Shown here: one piece after another, positions 1-12,378 of the stretch
Layout of the letters: each line of letters opens with the position of its first letter
Position numbering within the stretch: position 1 is the first letter of the stretch
Source: Plutella xylostella
Lineage: Eukaryota; Arthropoda; Insecta; Lepidoptera; Plutellidae
Reading direction: 5' to 3'
Assembly (NCBI RefSeq): GCF_932276165.1
Contig: NC_063995.1
Location: 2,480,001 to 2,544,000, forward strand
Length of the DNA: 64,000 nucleotides
Notes under the pieces: model-generated
What the model was told of the DNA's origin: nothing
The model's database searches: none
Seen by the model: the letters and a program-made list of their open reading frames with translations, nothing else
Translations under genes and position numbers: made by a program

Positions 1-996
1 AGCTTTTGAACGGAAACTACAGTGGAAGACGACCGCTTGTTTTGTAGTTTAATGTTGAAACATGTTTCAATTTGTGATAATTATGATGGTATGTTTGACG
101 TGTAAAATTAATATGTTCGCTTTCGCTACCAACATAATATAAAAATACAAAAACAAAAAAAAACACCTATTTACATAGTTTTTTTTTTTTTTAGTGTCCA
201 GATTTATGGTTAGAAGGGAACAAGCCTGGGATAATATTACTGAAAAAGTTGACCGAGTTCTATAGCAGTTATTAAAACACTTCTATCTAGATGCCAAATG
301 GTTTCAAACCGCTTATTCCGCCACTTTAAAAGAGTGTAATCGTTTATGTTACAGTCGTAACGGCTACAGTTTACGTGCATTTCCCGTCATTTTAGGATGC
401 AATTACGTCGAAGATAATTGGGCTACAAAACGTGAATATTTTATGTGGTGAGACTTGTGTTGTGAGCTCATACAGAACTTTCGTAGACTCGAGTGCTGCA
501 AGTACCTGCCTAAGTAAGAGAAAGTTGAATATTGTTGTTTGTTGTGATGCCGAGGCGCACAAAAAACTAAGCCACAGCGGGAATGACAACTTAATAAATG
601 GAGATTGTAGAGCGAGTTGAAAATGTAATCAATAGCTGTGATTTGTGCAGATTATAAGATATTCTCTTAGCTATTATCTATATAATATATCTCTGGTACG
701 GTAGGTATATACCTACTTATTATTGAACAATATTGAAGTCTCATATCAGATATTCTACTGATATTCTGAGAATTATAAATACACTCACGGGCAATGAAAA
801 GGTTCCACTGAGAAAAGCACCAAATTACCTACTCCTATACTGAAAAGGCTAGCTTTAATGACTCCTTCTGCATTATTGAAGTACATTTAACAGAGCATCA
901 GGATATTATCAAATAAATCCGTAATATTTTGTTCAAAAATATGAATCCATATAGGGTAGATATTACATATTTATGATGTGTACCGTTAATATGTAA

Positions 997-1143
997 CCCC
1001 CTTATTCATAGAAAAGTTACAAAAGGTTTTAACTAATAAACTGTTTTGTCCCTCTCCGACAGGGAACAATTTGTTCTTTGACAGAGAGGGACAAAACAGT
1101 TTATTAGTTAAAACGTCTTGTAACTTCTTTATGAATAAGGGGG
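997..1143. mobile_element. Palindromic MITE, TAA target duplication
   Basis: CCCCCTTATTCATA at the left end and TATGAATAAGGGGG-type at the right; arms of about 60 bp pair with few mismatches. TAA precedes (994-996) and follows (1144-1146), as for Harbinger-type elements. Confidence 0.85.
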
Positions 1144-1985
1144 TAAGTATTTACTATGATTATGATAGCTCGCTTGCTAATAACTAGCCTATACAACTAG
1201 AATACATCACAATATTGGCCTAAAGCCAGCAGCACCGAAAGCCGCGGCGATTTCCACGTATACCTACCTATGTTGTTACCGATGTACCTATAGGTACTAA
1301 TAAAAGCTCTACTTCCAATGCATATATATATTGTACACATATCTAGAGACTTATTTACTAACATGTAAATAAGTAAGTACTTACATGCATACGATATTAC
1401 CTATTGGTTCCTTATTTATAACGCCCGCAGATAAAGAACAATATGAAAATGGTGGTCATTATTATTATTAAAATGGTGGTCAGTTGGTGGACATAACAGG
1501 AGTAAAGCAAGGGTTTATTTATTTATTTATTTATATGATTCGCCAACAAAGCTTACAGTAGGGTTCCTATCCTAGAGACCTACGTGGTAGAGCGATACGT
1601 GTGATTGCTTCTGCCGATCTCCTTATTGTTTCTTTATTTGCGTGGCTTATGGTACTGACTACTAATACTGACTAATCTAAGTAAATACTTACTTAACTAA
1701 TAATTTTAATTAAGTAAGACTTAACTAGCTCCTTATGAGGTGCTCGGTATAACACGATTTTCTAAGCAGGAAATTAGGGCCGTAAAAGTAACTAGACATC
1801 TTATAGATCGAGGGGAAAGTTGAAAACATTTGCTGTACGTTCACATTTATTTACTTCCCGTAGAACTTGCTGTGGCATTTAAAGCTAATAGTAATTATCA
1901 ATACTATATGTATAGTAATGAGGTTTAATTAAGTGGATACATAATTACAGGTAAGTACATATAAGTACTAGCTAAAACACTACCA

Positions 1986-2640
1986 AATACACTCAGGAGC
2001 AATGAAAAAGTTCCATCTGCCATTGACGCCCTTTATTATTATTATTATTAAATTCTTTTATTGCACATAAATTAATTTGTACATAGGCGAACTTAATGCT
2101 AAAAGCATTCTCTTCCAGTTAACCTTGGGCGTTGTGGAGAAAGTGATAGGTAGTGCGAAAGACAATGAGAACAGTTTAATTTTGTTTAATATCTATATTG
2201 TTTAACACTAGAATATATAGTTACTTATACATAATATTATAAAATAAACGTTAAAAATATACTTATAAATTATACTTATAAAAATATACTAATATATATG
2301 TAATTTTCTGGACGCTTCCGTGCTTCGGTCGGCACGTTAAGCCGTGGGTCCCGGTTGCTGCTTCGACAGCAGTCGTTAAGCCTAGTCAGAGGCCTTCGGG
2401 CGGCTTGAAAACATTTGACAGTCGGGTTGCCCACTTACTCGACAACTCTCTCAGCACAAGCTTGCTTGTGTTGGGGTCCACCAACCCGCACTTGGCCAGC
2501 GTGGTGGACTAGGCTTAAAACCCTTCCTTCATTGGAAGGAGACCCGTGCCCCAGCAGTCGGGACGTAATGGGTCGTGATGATGATGATGATGATGATGAT
2601 ATGTACTTTATGTCACTGGAACTTTTACATTGCTCGTAAG
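1986..2640. mobile_element. Repeat with inverted ends ACTCAnGAGCAATG, containing an RTE-like LINE end
   Basis: ACACTCAGGAGCAATGAAAA at 1988 recurs inverted at 2612-2641 (TTACATTGCTCGTAAGTGT). A third, direct copy is at 782-808. Between the ends is a LINE/SINE piece with GCCGTGGGTCCCGGTTGC and a (GAT)n run at 2576-2600, typical of RTE 3' ends. Confidence 0.6.
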
Positions 2641-2660
2641 TGTATTAACCAACGTAAGTA

Positions 2661-2873
2661 AGGTGAAGTGCGGTAATTGCAACTATCCGGTAATTGCAAC
2701 TCACTTCAATAACTCCCTCTAGAGTTACTTCATTGTAAAACGACAGACTAAAATCAATTTTACATCATAAAAGTTGTACCCAAAAATGTAGATAGCGCTG
2801 ATAGCTCAAGAATTGTGGGAGTTATTGAAGTGAGTTGCAATTACCGGATAGTTGCAATTACCGCACTTCACCT
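2661..2873. mobile_element. MITE with perfect about 59-bp inverted repeats
   Basis: TAAGGTGAAGTGCGGTAATT at the left is mirrored by AATTACCGCACTTCACCTTA at the right; the arms continue perfectly to AATAACTCCC. TA flanks both sides. Perfect arms point to a recent insertion. Confidence 0.88.
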
Positions 2874-3627
2874 TACCTGTAAATTGGAACTTCTAAAAAT
2901 TAGAACTACCATAGCAGCCTGTACCTACCTATAGCATCTAGTGGGAACCTAACTAGAATCTAGAAGCTAATTTCATTTCCGCAAGAAACGGCCGCTTTAA
3001 GCACTTTTTAAATTAACTTTAAGATTTATTAACGGTTAATACTTACGACCGAATAATTTATATTCTTACCTAACGGTTGCAGAGATAAATTAAAATTTGA
3101 GCGTTACCGATAAAATGAATTATTGTTTGTAACCGCACTGAATCGTAACGTTACACTATTTAACATTCCACGACTTACTTTCTGCAACGAAATAAGAAGT
3201 ACTTATAAGTATTAACAGTTTTAAATTATTATATTAACTACTGGAAGGTTACCTCTAGCTTTTGCTAAAAACAAAAGTAAAAGAGGAGCTCTCGTATACA
3301 ATACCTACAGAAAGAGCTGGAACTTATAAGAGCTTAAATACTTTACAATGTATATTTTGCTAGCGCTAGTTTGGCAAAGTATTAATAAGTTCACATGATA
3401 TTACAACAAAAACCTTTCATCGATGTTATGTAAGTAGCTAAAATGTTACTAATCTAAGAGAAAGCCAACTGTCCTGCTATTTATAAACCTACCGGACAAT
3501 CTTGTTGTGATTATCACTGTCTTATCTGCTACGACTTGATGACAGCTGTCGAGATAAATTTATGCAATGACACACAAAACAATACAAAGATATACAGCTA
3601 CTTACATAAAAATCATTACAACCTATC

Positions 3628-3790
3628 ACGTCCCCACTGCTGGGGCACGGGTCTCCTTCCAAAAAACGAAGGGTTTAGGCCTAGTCCACCACGCTGGCCC
3701 AGTACGGATTTGTGGACCCCAACACAAGCACGCTTGTGCCTTTGCTTGGGCTGCTGCTGACTGTTTTCAAGCTGCCCGAAAGCTTTGAAT
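3628..3790. repeat. RTE-like repeat end, inverted relative to 2400-2600
   Basis: TGCTGGGGCACGGGTCTCC, then CCACGCTGGCCCAGTACGG, AACACAAGCACGCTTGTG and GACTGTTTTCAAGCTGCCCG match the piece at 2405-2560 in the opposite orientation. Confidence 0.65.
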
Positions 3791-4049
3791 TTGGCATAAT
3801 TCCTGTACCTAAATTCAGACATATATATCAAAGACTTGTGATTGGATAAATAAACAGCTTTATCCATAGAAAATTTTGTGGTCACATGATTTTTTACTAT
3901 TGGTACTTAGTTGAATTCGTAGAACACTAGTTGTTTATAATGACTCCCCCGAATCACATACCCTTTTGGCTCACTATTAGTACTTAAGTGGGTACTACTT
4001 AGCATTAAGTCCACCTAATTGTACATAATTACTTTTGTATATTGTGCAA

Positions 4050-4073
4050 TGAAGAATAAATAAATAAATAAAT
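4050..4073 (+). repeat. AAAT-type tail of a LINE remnant
   Basis: GAATAAATAAATAAATAAATAC follows TTGTATATTGTGCAATG, the typical 3' end of a moth LINE; nothing coding precedes it. Confidence 0.45.
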
Positions 4074-5439
4074 ACTACTTTTGCAACAACCTGTATTCAG
4101 CAGCAAACTTTCCGTCGGCAGTTCAATCTGCCCTACATACTTACGCCTATGTAGGTATATATAACTACTCTAATAAAAGAGTGTTAATTAGTAACAGCTC
4201 AAAAGTTCAACAGCCTTTGCTCATTTACGTCTCATTGCAAGTTGCAAGGCCTAAGAGATAAGTAAGTACCTACTGAACTAAATTAGACATGTAGTCTTAA
4301 CGACTTGGTTGATGGAAAGTGTTGAAACTACAAAAGTTCTGTTGTCGATAAGTTATGCCATTGATTCCAACTGAATATATTTTACGGACGCTTTTTTTAT
4401 CTTCTTAGCTATTTATCAGACTTGATTACGATAAAAATACAAAAATGTACACCTACCAGGCTTACTAAATTGTTGATAAGTAGTAAATAACTGTAATAAG
4501 TTTAGTAAGTATATTTAGAATCTCCTTCGTTGCGAAAGTTTTAAATTATGAATAGTCATAGTGTCCAAGAAATTGGCGTGATCTCGCGGCGTCATACTGT
4601 AGCCAGAGCTAATAAATAATACAATACAGCATTGCATGATGGCGCCCTTTCTCTAATCATCTGCTAATCATCGTAAATAATATTTTAACAAAAATAATTA
4701 ATTTAGATTCAGTTTCTCACTTCATATCTGAGCATGAACTTAATAAGTCAAAAGTACTTAAGATAATGCAGCCAATCGCACCGTTGCATTCTATCCTCTA
4801 ATTCAGATTATGGTGACGTTTTCAGGTGTGGAACTGACAGTCAGTTAAAAATTTTACGCACTACTACGGTGCTACACCGTATTAGATATAAATTTAATAT
4901 AGGTACGCACTATATAAGTACTTACATATTTTTTTACTAACCAATAATCACTCGCAAAAGTGGAACAGCCAGTGGCGAAGTTAATGGCGATTTACAAACT
5001 CTCTCTCGATCGTTATGCTTTCAACACGGCTGGGCAAGATGACTATCTTCTTATTATGTAAATATGGATCAATTGAAGCGGGATAATTAAGTTGGGCGAG
5101 AATCATCATGACGCAAGGCATTCCCCTAGCGATTTGCGATACAATGTGGATAACATAGTGGTATTCGTCGATGATAAATTATCGCTCAGTCCTGGTTTAC
5201 GATCTACTGATCTCTATCTCAGACAGAGCTGAGTTGTACATTCCAATAATGTTATACAATATACAACCAGGCACTAGGTGTACACGAAAAGTTTGTAATT
5301 ATTCAACATCAATGTTGGTTACACAACCCCAGAAAAATTATAAAGAGATTTTAAGTTAGCCCCATTCAGTTCACTGATGAAATTCCATCCCGCGTATAAC
5401 TCCCAATATTACTGATAAAATTATAGCATCTTGGTTCAT

Positions 5440-5575
5440 TATCAGCCAATAATCATCCACTGCTGGACATATGCCTCTCCCAAGGAGCGCCACAACACTC
5501 GGTCCTCGGCCTTCCTCATCCAACCACTACCGGCTACCCGCCTAAGGTCAGTTCAGCCGGCAGGAGGGCCCTCCA
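5440..5575 (+). repeat. Dispersed repeat (CTGCTGGACATATGCCTCTC family)
   Basis: CTGGACATATGCCTCTCCCA followed by AGGAGCGCCACAAC and CTTCCTCATCCAACC. An inverted copy is at 16270-16350 and a shorter direct one at 61237-61290 (CCAGACATAGGCTTCTCCCA). Confidence 0.65.
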
Positions 5576-6282
5576 TCTTGGTTAAATTGATTGAATTGTC
5601 CATACGAAACTTTATTAGTTTAGTGAAAGGGTCTACCGGATTATTGGTTTGTTAGCAACACTCATTGTAATTTTAATAACTTCGGTGAAAGAATTTTAGT
5701 TTGATTTAAAATTTCATTAAAAATAAATTGAAAGAGTATTTTCTGGAGCACCGTTTCTTTTCAATTTGTACACGAAAATTTACTGCTATAACTATATGTA
5801 CTATAGATAAAATAAACTACCAAGTGATATGTATAATTAAATACGAAGTGAGTGCCAGTTAGCTTGAATACAAGACAATTTGAGTACTCGTGTGCCTTGT
5901 ATGTCACTGTATAACATTCAAAAGACTCATCGTTTAATCCTGCACGATTCACCTCTAAACCATCCTTGACTCGAGCAGCGAGTTAGAAAGTGCCGTCAGC
6001 GTGTACTGATGATGTCGTCAGCGAGGAGACGAGACTCCTCGGCTGCACGACGGGGTCGTGACCAGCGAAATGTCACCGAGTGCATGAGCACGAATCTCGC
6101 ATTTGTTTGCGCTGTTTGTTGAAGATTCTGATTGACTGGTTGCAGAATTGCAGATAAGTATTAACTAAGTACGATGTTATAATTAATAAATAATAAGCAG
6201 TACCTAGTAGTCTTATTCAGGCGAGTAAAAATCAATATCGAAGATTTGCCATATAGATTAACATCGTGTTTTTGGCATTAAG

Positions 6283-6428
6283 TGCCAATTTCACCATTCT
6301 CGGTTATCTAACCGACAGGGATTGATTTATAAATTAAACGTCATCTCCATATAAAATTCATGACATATGTGTCAAAAGTTAACCACTACTCCCGTTATGC
6401 TCTAACAGAGAATGGTGAAATTGGCACT
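6283..6428. mobile_element. MITE with TTAA flanks
   Basis: GTGCCAATTTCACCATTCTC and its reverse complement GAGAATGGTGAAATTGGCAC form perfect 20-bp ends, each next to TTAA, which suggests piggyBac-type mobilisation. Confidence 0.82.
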
Positions 6429-7844
6429 TAAACTATCAGTTTGGGATAACTCTCCATCAAACACTACCTAGGTTACTAACTAAGGTTTTGAACTTGGAAG
6501 CCTATAAGTAAGTACGTATAAAAATAATAAATCCATATAGGTATAAGTACTTATCTTATTTATAGGTCTCCGTTTAAATAGAATACGAAATTCGATTGAA
6601 AAACTAAGTCGCATCTAAAACGAATTTTAATATTTATGGTCAGGAATTCCAAGTAGACAATGGCTGAAAAGCGTTCACGCCTTCCGGCGTTACATAATGG
6701 CGCAACAGCATATTTATTGCTTTCAATGAAAGTCTGCGGTTGTGACTGGGGTTAATTTAAGTTAATCTTATTGCTGGGCCATTCAACTGTATGGAGTAAT
6801 TTTTGTTTATCCCAGAACTATGATTGTCCGAGGAGTGAATGCACGGGTACCAGGCGCACAGACAATAGCAGTAGGTGCTCCTTCCTGTGGCACAGGAACA
6901 ATGCCCATTGTTCGGTTTGTTACCATTTCACCGCCAATTATACTTACATACTACTCTCTAATATACATCAGCTACCGGAATACGTGATGGGACAAGCTTT
7001 CTAGAGTGTATCGTTTTGTATTCATCGTTTAACTGTCGCTGTGATATCAAACAGTGTTTGTTTTCGTAATGGTTCACCGTTAGGTTTGATGGAAGCGTTG
7101 ACGAATCACGTAGGTTGCACAAAGGCTGCGGCTCCCTATAATCTCGTATAGATAGCCGTACATCTATGTACTTACGGTAATGTCTTTATGCAGATGAACT
7201 TGTCGGTGGTAGAGTCAGCAAAACAAAACTCGATTATTTCTCGGGTGCAGCAAATCGAATAACACGGACGAAGGTATGCAGGCAGCGGAATGTGGAGGCG
7301 GCACGAACCTGACAATTTTGAATGTGATACCTTGTCGTATTCTAACCTACGAGCCTTGTGCGGAAAAGAGTGAGATGCAGAATGATCGGATCGCTTTGTG
7401 CAAGCTGTGTATCTGCTACAGTCGGTCACCTTGCAGTCAAGATTGGGGCTAATTGCGTACAAGTCCGTATTCTGTATCCGTATCATTGCAAACACGAAGT
7501 CGTACTTAACGACATCTTAATCTCATCTTGGGTAGGTTCGCTGATATTGGTTCTCTAACCTAACCATTATCGACCTAGATATTGGTTATGTTAAAATCCT
7601 ATCCGATCACACCTAGAACTTAGTTAAGATAACTCTCGTATGTACGGCGTCTACCAAGGTAAATTCTATACAGTTAAAGTAGCATTCGGCAAGACACTAA
7701 TCTGAATACCGAGGCACAACCATGAGTGTTATCTAAACATTCTCGATGCATCGCCACAATCTCCGGGTGCGATCTCTGCGGGTATCGCAACAGTCATTGT
7801 TTCCCAGCCTCGTGCATGCCTGGAAGGTTACTCTATACTGACGA

Positions 7845-7952
7845 AAAACGAACGTATGATCTGTCGTGTGTCGTGTCGTTTAATAACACGAGATAGAGTG
7901 GTAGCAGCGCTCCGAAACATAGTTTTTCGTTGTATAGTGACCCCCCTGCGCC
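7845..7952. mobile_element. Copy of the GGGGGTCACT-end MITE family (partial)
   Basis: TATAGTGACCCCCC at 7934-7948 matches the right end of the copies at 8268-8530 and 8965-9047, and GACTATCTCG-like internal words (CACGAGATAGAGTGG) are shared. The left end is not clear. Confidence 0.45.
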
Positions 7953-8267
7953 TGCGCCGGCGCGCCACCACCATCGCCAGCTGACAGAGCGGGGTCATGG
8001 TAGCTGCACCTAACAATCGAATGATTCAAGTTCCAAGGTAAGGCTTGTGGTAAAAGGTGCCGAAAATCATGGACACAAAAACTATGTTTAAAGTCTAATA
8101 CGGATATTAGCGTAAGCTTTGTAAAGAAAGGAATTCATCGGAAAAGTAGGAAAATATGCAAACACTTTAAGTTGTTATAAGTACTTACGTAAATAGTTTT
8201 TATGAATGTATTTATTTGTTTGAAAGTGTCCTGCTTTAGTTACTGCTATGTAGCTTCCAGTGCAGCA

Positions 8268-8530
8268 GGGGGGGGGGGCATTCTCGAAATCGACGAACAA
8301 ACGAACAAGAATAGTTACGCAATCGGCACTTTTAACTTTAACACAACGGGATAGATAGATTTTCGTTCGGCGATTTAGCCCCACTTGCACAAACATATTA
8401 AATCTAGATTTAGTTTTAAATCTCGATTTAGTGTCAAATTTTATATGGACTGACGTTTCTTAAATCGAGATTTGACACTTAATCTAGATTTAATATGTTT
8501 CTGCAAGTGGCCCTTAGAGAGTAACCCCCC
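8268..8530. mobile_element. GGGGGTCACT-end MITE carrying a nested MITE
   Basis: Left end GGGGGGCATTCTCGAAATCG followed by ACGAACAAACGAAC, right end AGAGAGTAACCCCCC. Inside, 8380-8513 is a separate palindrome (GCCCCACTTGCACAAACAT and ATGTTTCTGCAAGTGGCC) with ATTAAATCTAGATTTA arms. The inner one therefore inserted later. Confidence 0.75.
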
Positions 8531-8964
8531 AGATTAACGAGTTTACGAAATCTGCGTCGACGACTGCGGTTGTCCCTAATACGAGTTTAAACTGAGCACT
8601 AACCGGAGACTGTCTGGGCTATTCTCAGTCACCAGATCAAAGGGCAGACGATTTCAACGGCTTATGACGCTAATTAAGCTTTTTTTCCCTTATTAAGTCG
8701 TAAAAGGGGTGTTTTGGAATTAAATTTGAATGTTTTACCAACTTCAATCTAACAGCAACAACAGTGCTACTAGAAAATTTCAATTCATAATTTATTAGAG
8801 GTAAATCTGTAGATAATGAAGCTAATATGCTGCCTAATTCTTTCAAAACAAACTCTTTCCAAACTGTGCATTAGATATTTTAACTCAAGCTCCAAAACGC
8901 TACTGCCATTACGTACCATGTCCCTCTGGAAAAGCATTTGGCCATTCAAGCAGCGAGCCAGGAG

Positions 8965-9047
8965 GGTCACTCTCTAAATCGACGAACGAGTCACCACGAC
9001 CACGACTCTATCTCGTTGTATTAAGCGTGTCGATTGAGAGTGACCCC
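8965..9047. mobile_element. Short GGGGGTCACT-end MITE
   Basis: GGTCACTCTCTAAATCGACG at the left and GTCGATTGAGAGTGACCCCC at the right pair with few mismatches over about 24 bp; loop of about 40 bp includes CACGACTCTATCTCGTTG. Confidence 0.7.
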
Positions 9048-9283
9048 CCAGTGACTGACGATGGCAGAGGAGTTTGTTTTCACCCACTCGTATCGTGTGA
9101 AGTGTCTCTCTATCTATAAGTAAGTAGGTCTAGATAGGTAAGTATTCTGTATGCATACCGTTTTACTTAATCCTTGTACGATGAATTTATAGATCTTACG
9201 CATTATATCATAAACATATATATAGTTTTCGTTTTTATTTGTAAAGTCTAAATGTACCTACGTAGGTGGAGCTTTCGCACTCT

Positions 9284-9419
9284 AAAGCTGCGTACAGACC
9301 GGGCCAACGAACGCCCAACGATGGATATTTATCATACAAAATACAGGGCAGATTGCAGCAGCGAAGGTCAACGAAACCCGTTCGTTGGCGTTCGTTTGGC
9401 CGGTCTGTACGCAGCTTAA
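9284..9419. mobile_element. MITE with AGCTGCGTACAGACCGG ends
   Basis: AGCTGCGTACAGACCGG at 9286 and CCGGTCTGTACGCAGCT at the right end pair; arms extend through CCAACGAACGCC. TA(A) on both sides. Confidence 0.82.
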
Positions 9420-9959
9420 GAAAAGCTTTCAAGTCAGCAATAGGTAAAATATCTAATGCAGTCATAATGTAACTACCTACATAATACAATTGCTGAGCTA
9501 GAATTAGGTGTTACATAAAGTCAAATTCGTGACTTTCTTCTCACGAAGATTCTAAACAGTTTGGCAGCGGCGCCGTGGGAAGCTGCTCTATGATATAATA
9601 ATCTAATGAACACTTCAACCATTTGTCTTTGTAATGAACAATAGGTAAGTGTCATCTATCTTTCGAGTGATATTTTTGTAAGCTACCTAGTTATGTACTT
9701 ATAATTTTATTAGTAGTTCGTAAGTGCCTATGTCTACCTACCGATACCTAGCCAAATAAAGTAAAGTAATGAAAATCTACTTTCCTATTACATTATATGA
9801 CTTACTTTCAATATGTCACTATTATGTCAATTCGCGATAAACATGGCAATGTGATTGTTGGAACGTCTTTGTCTGATGCCGTGTGTTCTTAGACAAGATA
9901 TCTCTGCGTGTGTTCTATTGTCACATAGTCGAGAATGGTAGAATGTTATAGTCTACTTT

Positions 9960-10082
9960 GGACCTTAGACAAGTAAACCACTATCTCTGCTTTGGACCTT
10001 CTTTGAACTGACTATTCCAATAGGCAGCAGCGATTTCGTCAAGGCGGCTGAGAAATACAGTGGTTTATGTACTTGACTAAGG
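9960..10082. mobile_element. Imperfect palindromic MITE
   Basis: CCTTAGACAAGTAAACCACT at the left and AGTGGTTTATGTACTTGACT plus AAGG at the right pair with small mismatches. Non-coding. Confidence 0.6.
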
Positions 10083-10198
10083 AAAAATAACATGTCCATA
10101 AATCCTGAAGAAAGACTGGTAGTAATTCTGACTGGACTGGCAATGCTTTTAGTTTATTTACATGGAGTCGTATGACCTTTTGTAGCTATGCTACTGGA

Positions 10199-10212
10199 CA
10201 CTAGATGGCGCT
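10199..10212. promoter_or_regulatory. CTCF-like word CACTAGATGGCGCT
   Basis: Same core as the 55.4 kb array and the words at 45806 and 46015. Alone it may be only a dispersed repeat word. Confidence 0.25.
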
Positions 10213-10987
10213 GGTACTAATTCTTATTTACTGTAAAATTAAATACGAATGGCTCATGGAACTGTTTATTTCATACATGATCAAAACAAAACTTTTAGTG
10301 AATACAGCTCACTCTAATGCTTGTTATCTAGTCTTTTATACTTTGCATATTTATAAAGCATTATCGACATCAGCTATTTTGAGACTATTCTAGACGATTT
10401 TTATATGATATTATAAGAATTATGTTATTTATGGTAAAATTCTATGAAATAACCAAATAAGTACGTACAGTATACAGATAAATTATATAATTGAAATGTT
10501 ATAATTAGGACCCTTAAATTAGAAAGAAAATGGATTCAGTTTAACTAAATGTTTAAAAATAATAATTAAATAATTTTTAATGATTAAATAAATAAACAAA
10601 TTTTAGAGATCACATAGAATTAGCAATACGCATTTACATAGGTATTAAAAAGCTTCGTAAATAAAATATATAAACATTATTGTCAGTCAAATGATATATT
10701 TTCTATTGCCCTAGTTCGGAACTATTGCCAGAAAGACCACGCCATTCACAGGATGATGGGGAACAGGCTAGTTCTTTTTACATTATGTTCCATTTAGAAA
10801 CACCTTTTATATATTATATTATCTATTCTTGATTCCCATCATTCTGAACAAATTAGCACATAAAATATTGGAGAGCCTTACATAAGAATTAATACTTTTC
10901 AAAACGAAACAGGTACAACACATAGGATAAATAGAAGGTACAGTATGTGAATTGACAATGAAACTCATAGGTACCACTGCACATTAC

Positions 10988-11100
10988 ACTTGAACCATCA
11001 TAATCGTACGAACCATCTTATCAGACCTCTTGCTCGCACTTCAAGAAGTATTGTTAATGAGAGTTCATAAGATAGTTGGTTTTGTAATGGTTCAAGTATA
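10988..11100. mobile_element. Imperfect palindromic MITE
   Basis: ACTTGAACCATCATAAT and GTAATGGTTCAAGT form the ends; the arms pair weakly for about 35 bp (CATCTTATCAGA against TTCATAAGATAG). Confidence 0.55.
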
Positions 11101-11428
11101 GCCATCTACAGCGTTGCTTATCTCCCAAACATACATACGATACAAACGCAATGCTGCTTCATAATTTTTTATTGCTAATGTGCGATGGCAGTATGGTTGC
11201 AGGTACGAATGTGTGATTCGAGATATAAATTTTCATCATCAAACTTTTTATGCAGGAATGTTAAATGTAACACAAAAGCGGTCCTACCGTAACCTATAGG
11301 TGACCTCTGGGCATAACCTGGGCTTATGATTGGACAGTCGCCATGGTTGAAGACGCGTGATTGGCTGACTACCGACAATCACTACAAGTTCAACTGGTAG
11401 TGTGTTAGTTACATGCATATAAACCTAT

Positions 11429-12378
11429 ATGTCCTTGAACGTATCTAAATGCAACCATATTAAATTCACCAAAAACATCAATAAGGTAGAATCCTCGTAT
11501 TTAATCGGCAGCGGGCATATAAAAGAAGTGACTGAAATTCGAGACTTGGGGGTGATACTGGACAGTAAGTTGAGTTTTAGTGCTCACTACGACCATATTA
11601 TTGCAAAATCTTTTAAAATGTTAGGATTTATAAAAAGATCATCAAAAAAATTTAAAAACTCTAACACCAAAATTCTTCTCTTTAATGCTCTAGTTAAGAG
11701 TAGTCTCGAATACTCAAGTGTTATTTGGAATCCTATGTACAATGTACACAATACCAGATTAGAACGTGTGCAAAAATCATTCACAAGGCATCTTGCATAC
11801 CATGAAAAGGGATTTAGTAGAAGGAACGACTACAATTCCCGCTTAGAATATTTTAAAATGGTATCGTTAGAAAATCGTAGGCAGCTAATGGATCAAATTT
11901 TCCTTTGGAAAATCATCAACCACCAAATGTGTAGTCCCGAAGCGCTCGCAAGAATATCTCTTTCCGTCCCGAGATCAAACCGTCGCCTTCCTCATACGTC
12001 AACTTTCTACATACCTGTACTAAAAGCAAATACCACCCGAAACTCCCCTGTATACCGTATGTTAATGGGGTACAATAGAATAAACGCTAGACTTCACGAA
12101 AAAAATAAAGATATTGACGTTTATCATGACTCTCTCGGCTCATATAGGAATAAAGTACTGGACGCCCTACATTTAGGTTAATTAGGTTTAGGTTTTTATT
12201 ATATCTACTCATAGTTGCATGTTAGTTTAAGTAAGCTGTTGTAAGTTGTAAATATAAAAATGTTGTGTTCACCTATAATTGGGGTACATACGTGAACAAT
12301 TATTGTATAAAATAATATTAAAACCTTTATGTATGATATCCTGTTGGTGTAACCTTATATATAAATAAATAAATAAAT
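11429..12378 (+). mobile_element. 5'-truncated non-LTR retrotransposon, RT C-terminal part
   Basis: A 250-codon open frame to 12181 begins in the RT thumb region (VSKCNHIKFTKN, EIRDLGVILDSKLSFSAHYD) and lacks the catalytic part. It ends in HDSLGSYRNKVLDALHLG and is followed by a short UTR and an ATAAATAAATAAATAAAT tail at 12361-12378. Related at protein level to the 35 kb copy (RDLGV, KMLGFI, LLFN, LEY, WNP). Dead on arrival by 5' truncation. Confidence 0.85.

Larger units (their letters stand above)
1..11428. other. Intergenic, repeat-rich, no host gene seen
   Basis: Apart from the MITEs and repeat ends listed separately I find no open frame with convincing codon pattern or splice signals. 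3790-5430 and 6440-7840 show nothing I can name. 9420-9960 and 10090-10980 are plain AT-rich DNA. Confidence 0.6.

Noticed and set aside
7172..7558. Overlapping frames of 66 to 107 codons on both strands
   Set aside because: No domain, splice context or codon pattern supports them; the area is intergenic repeat-rich DNA.
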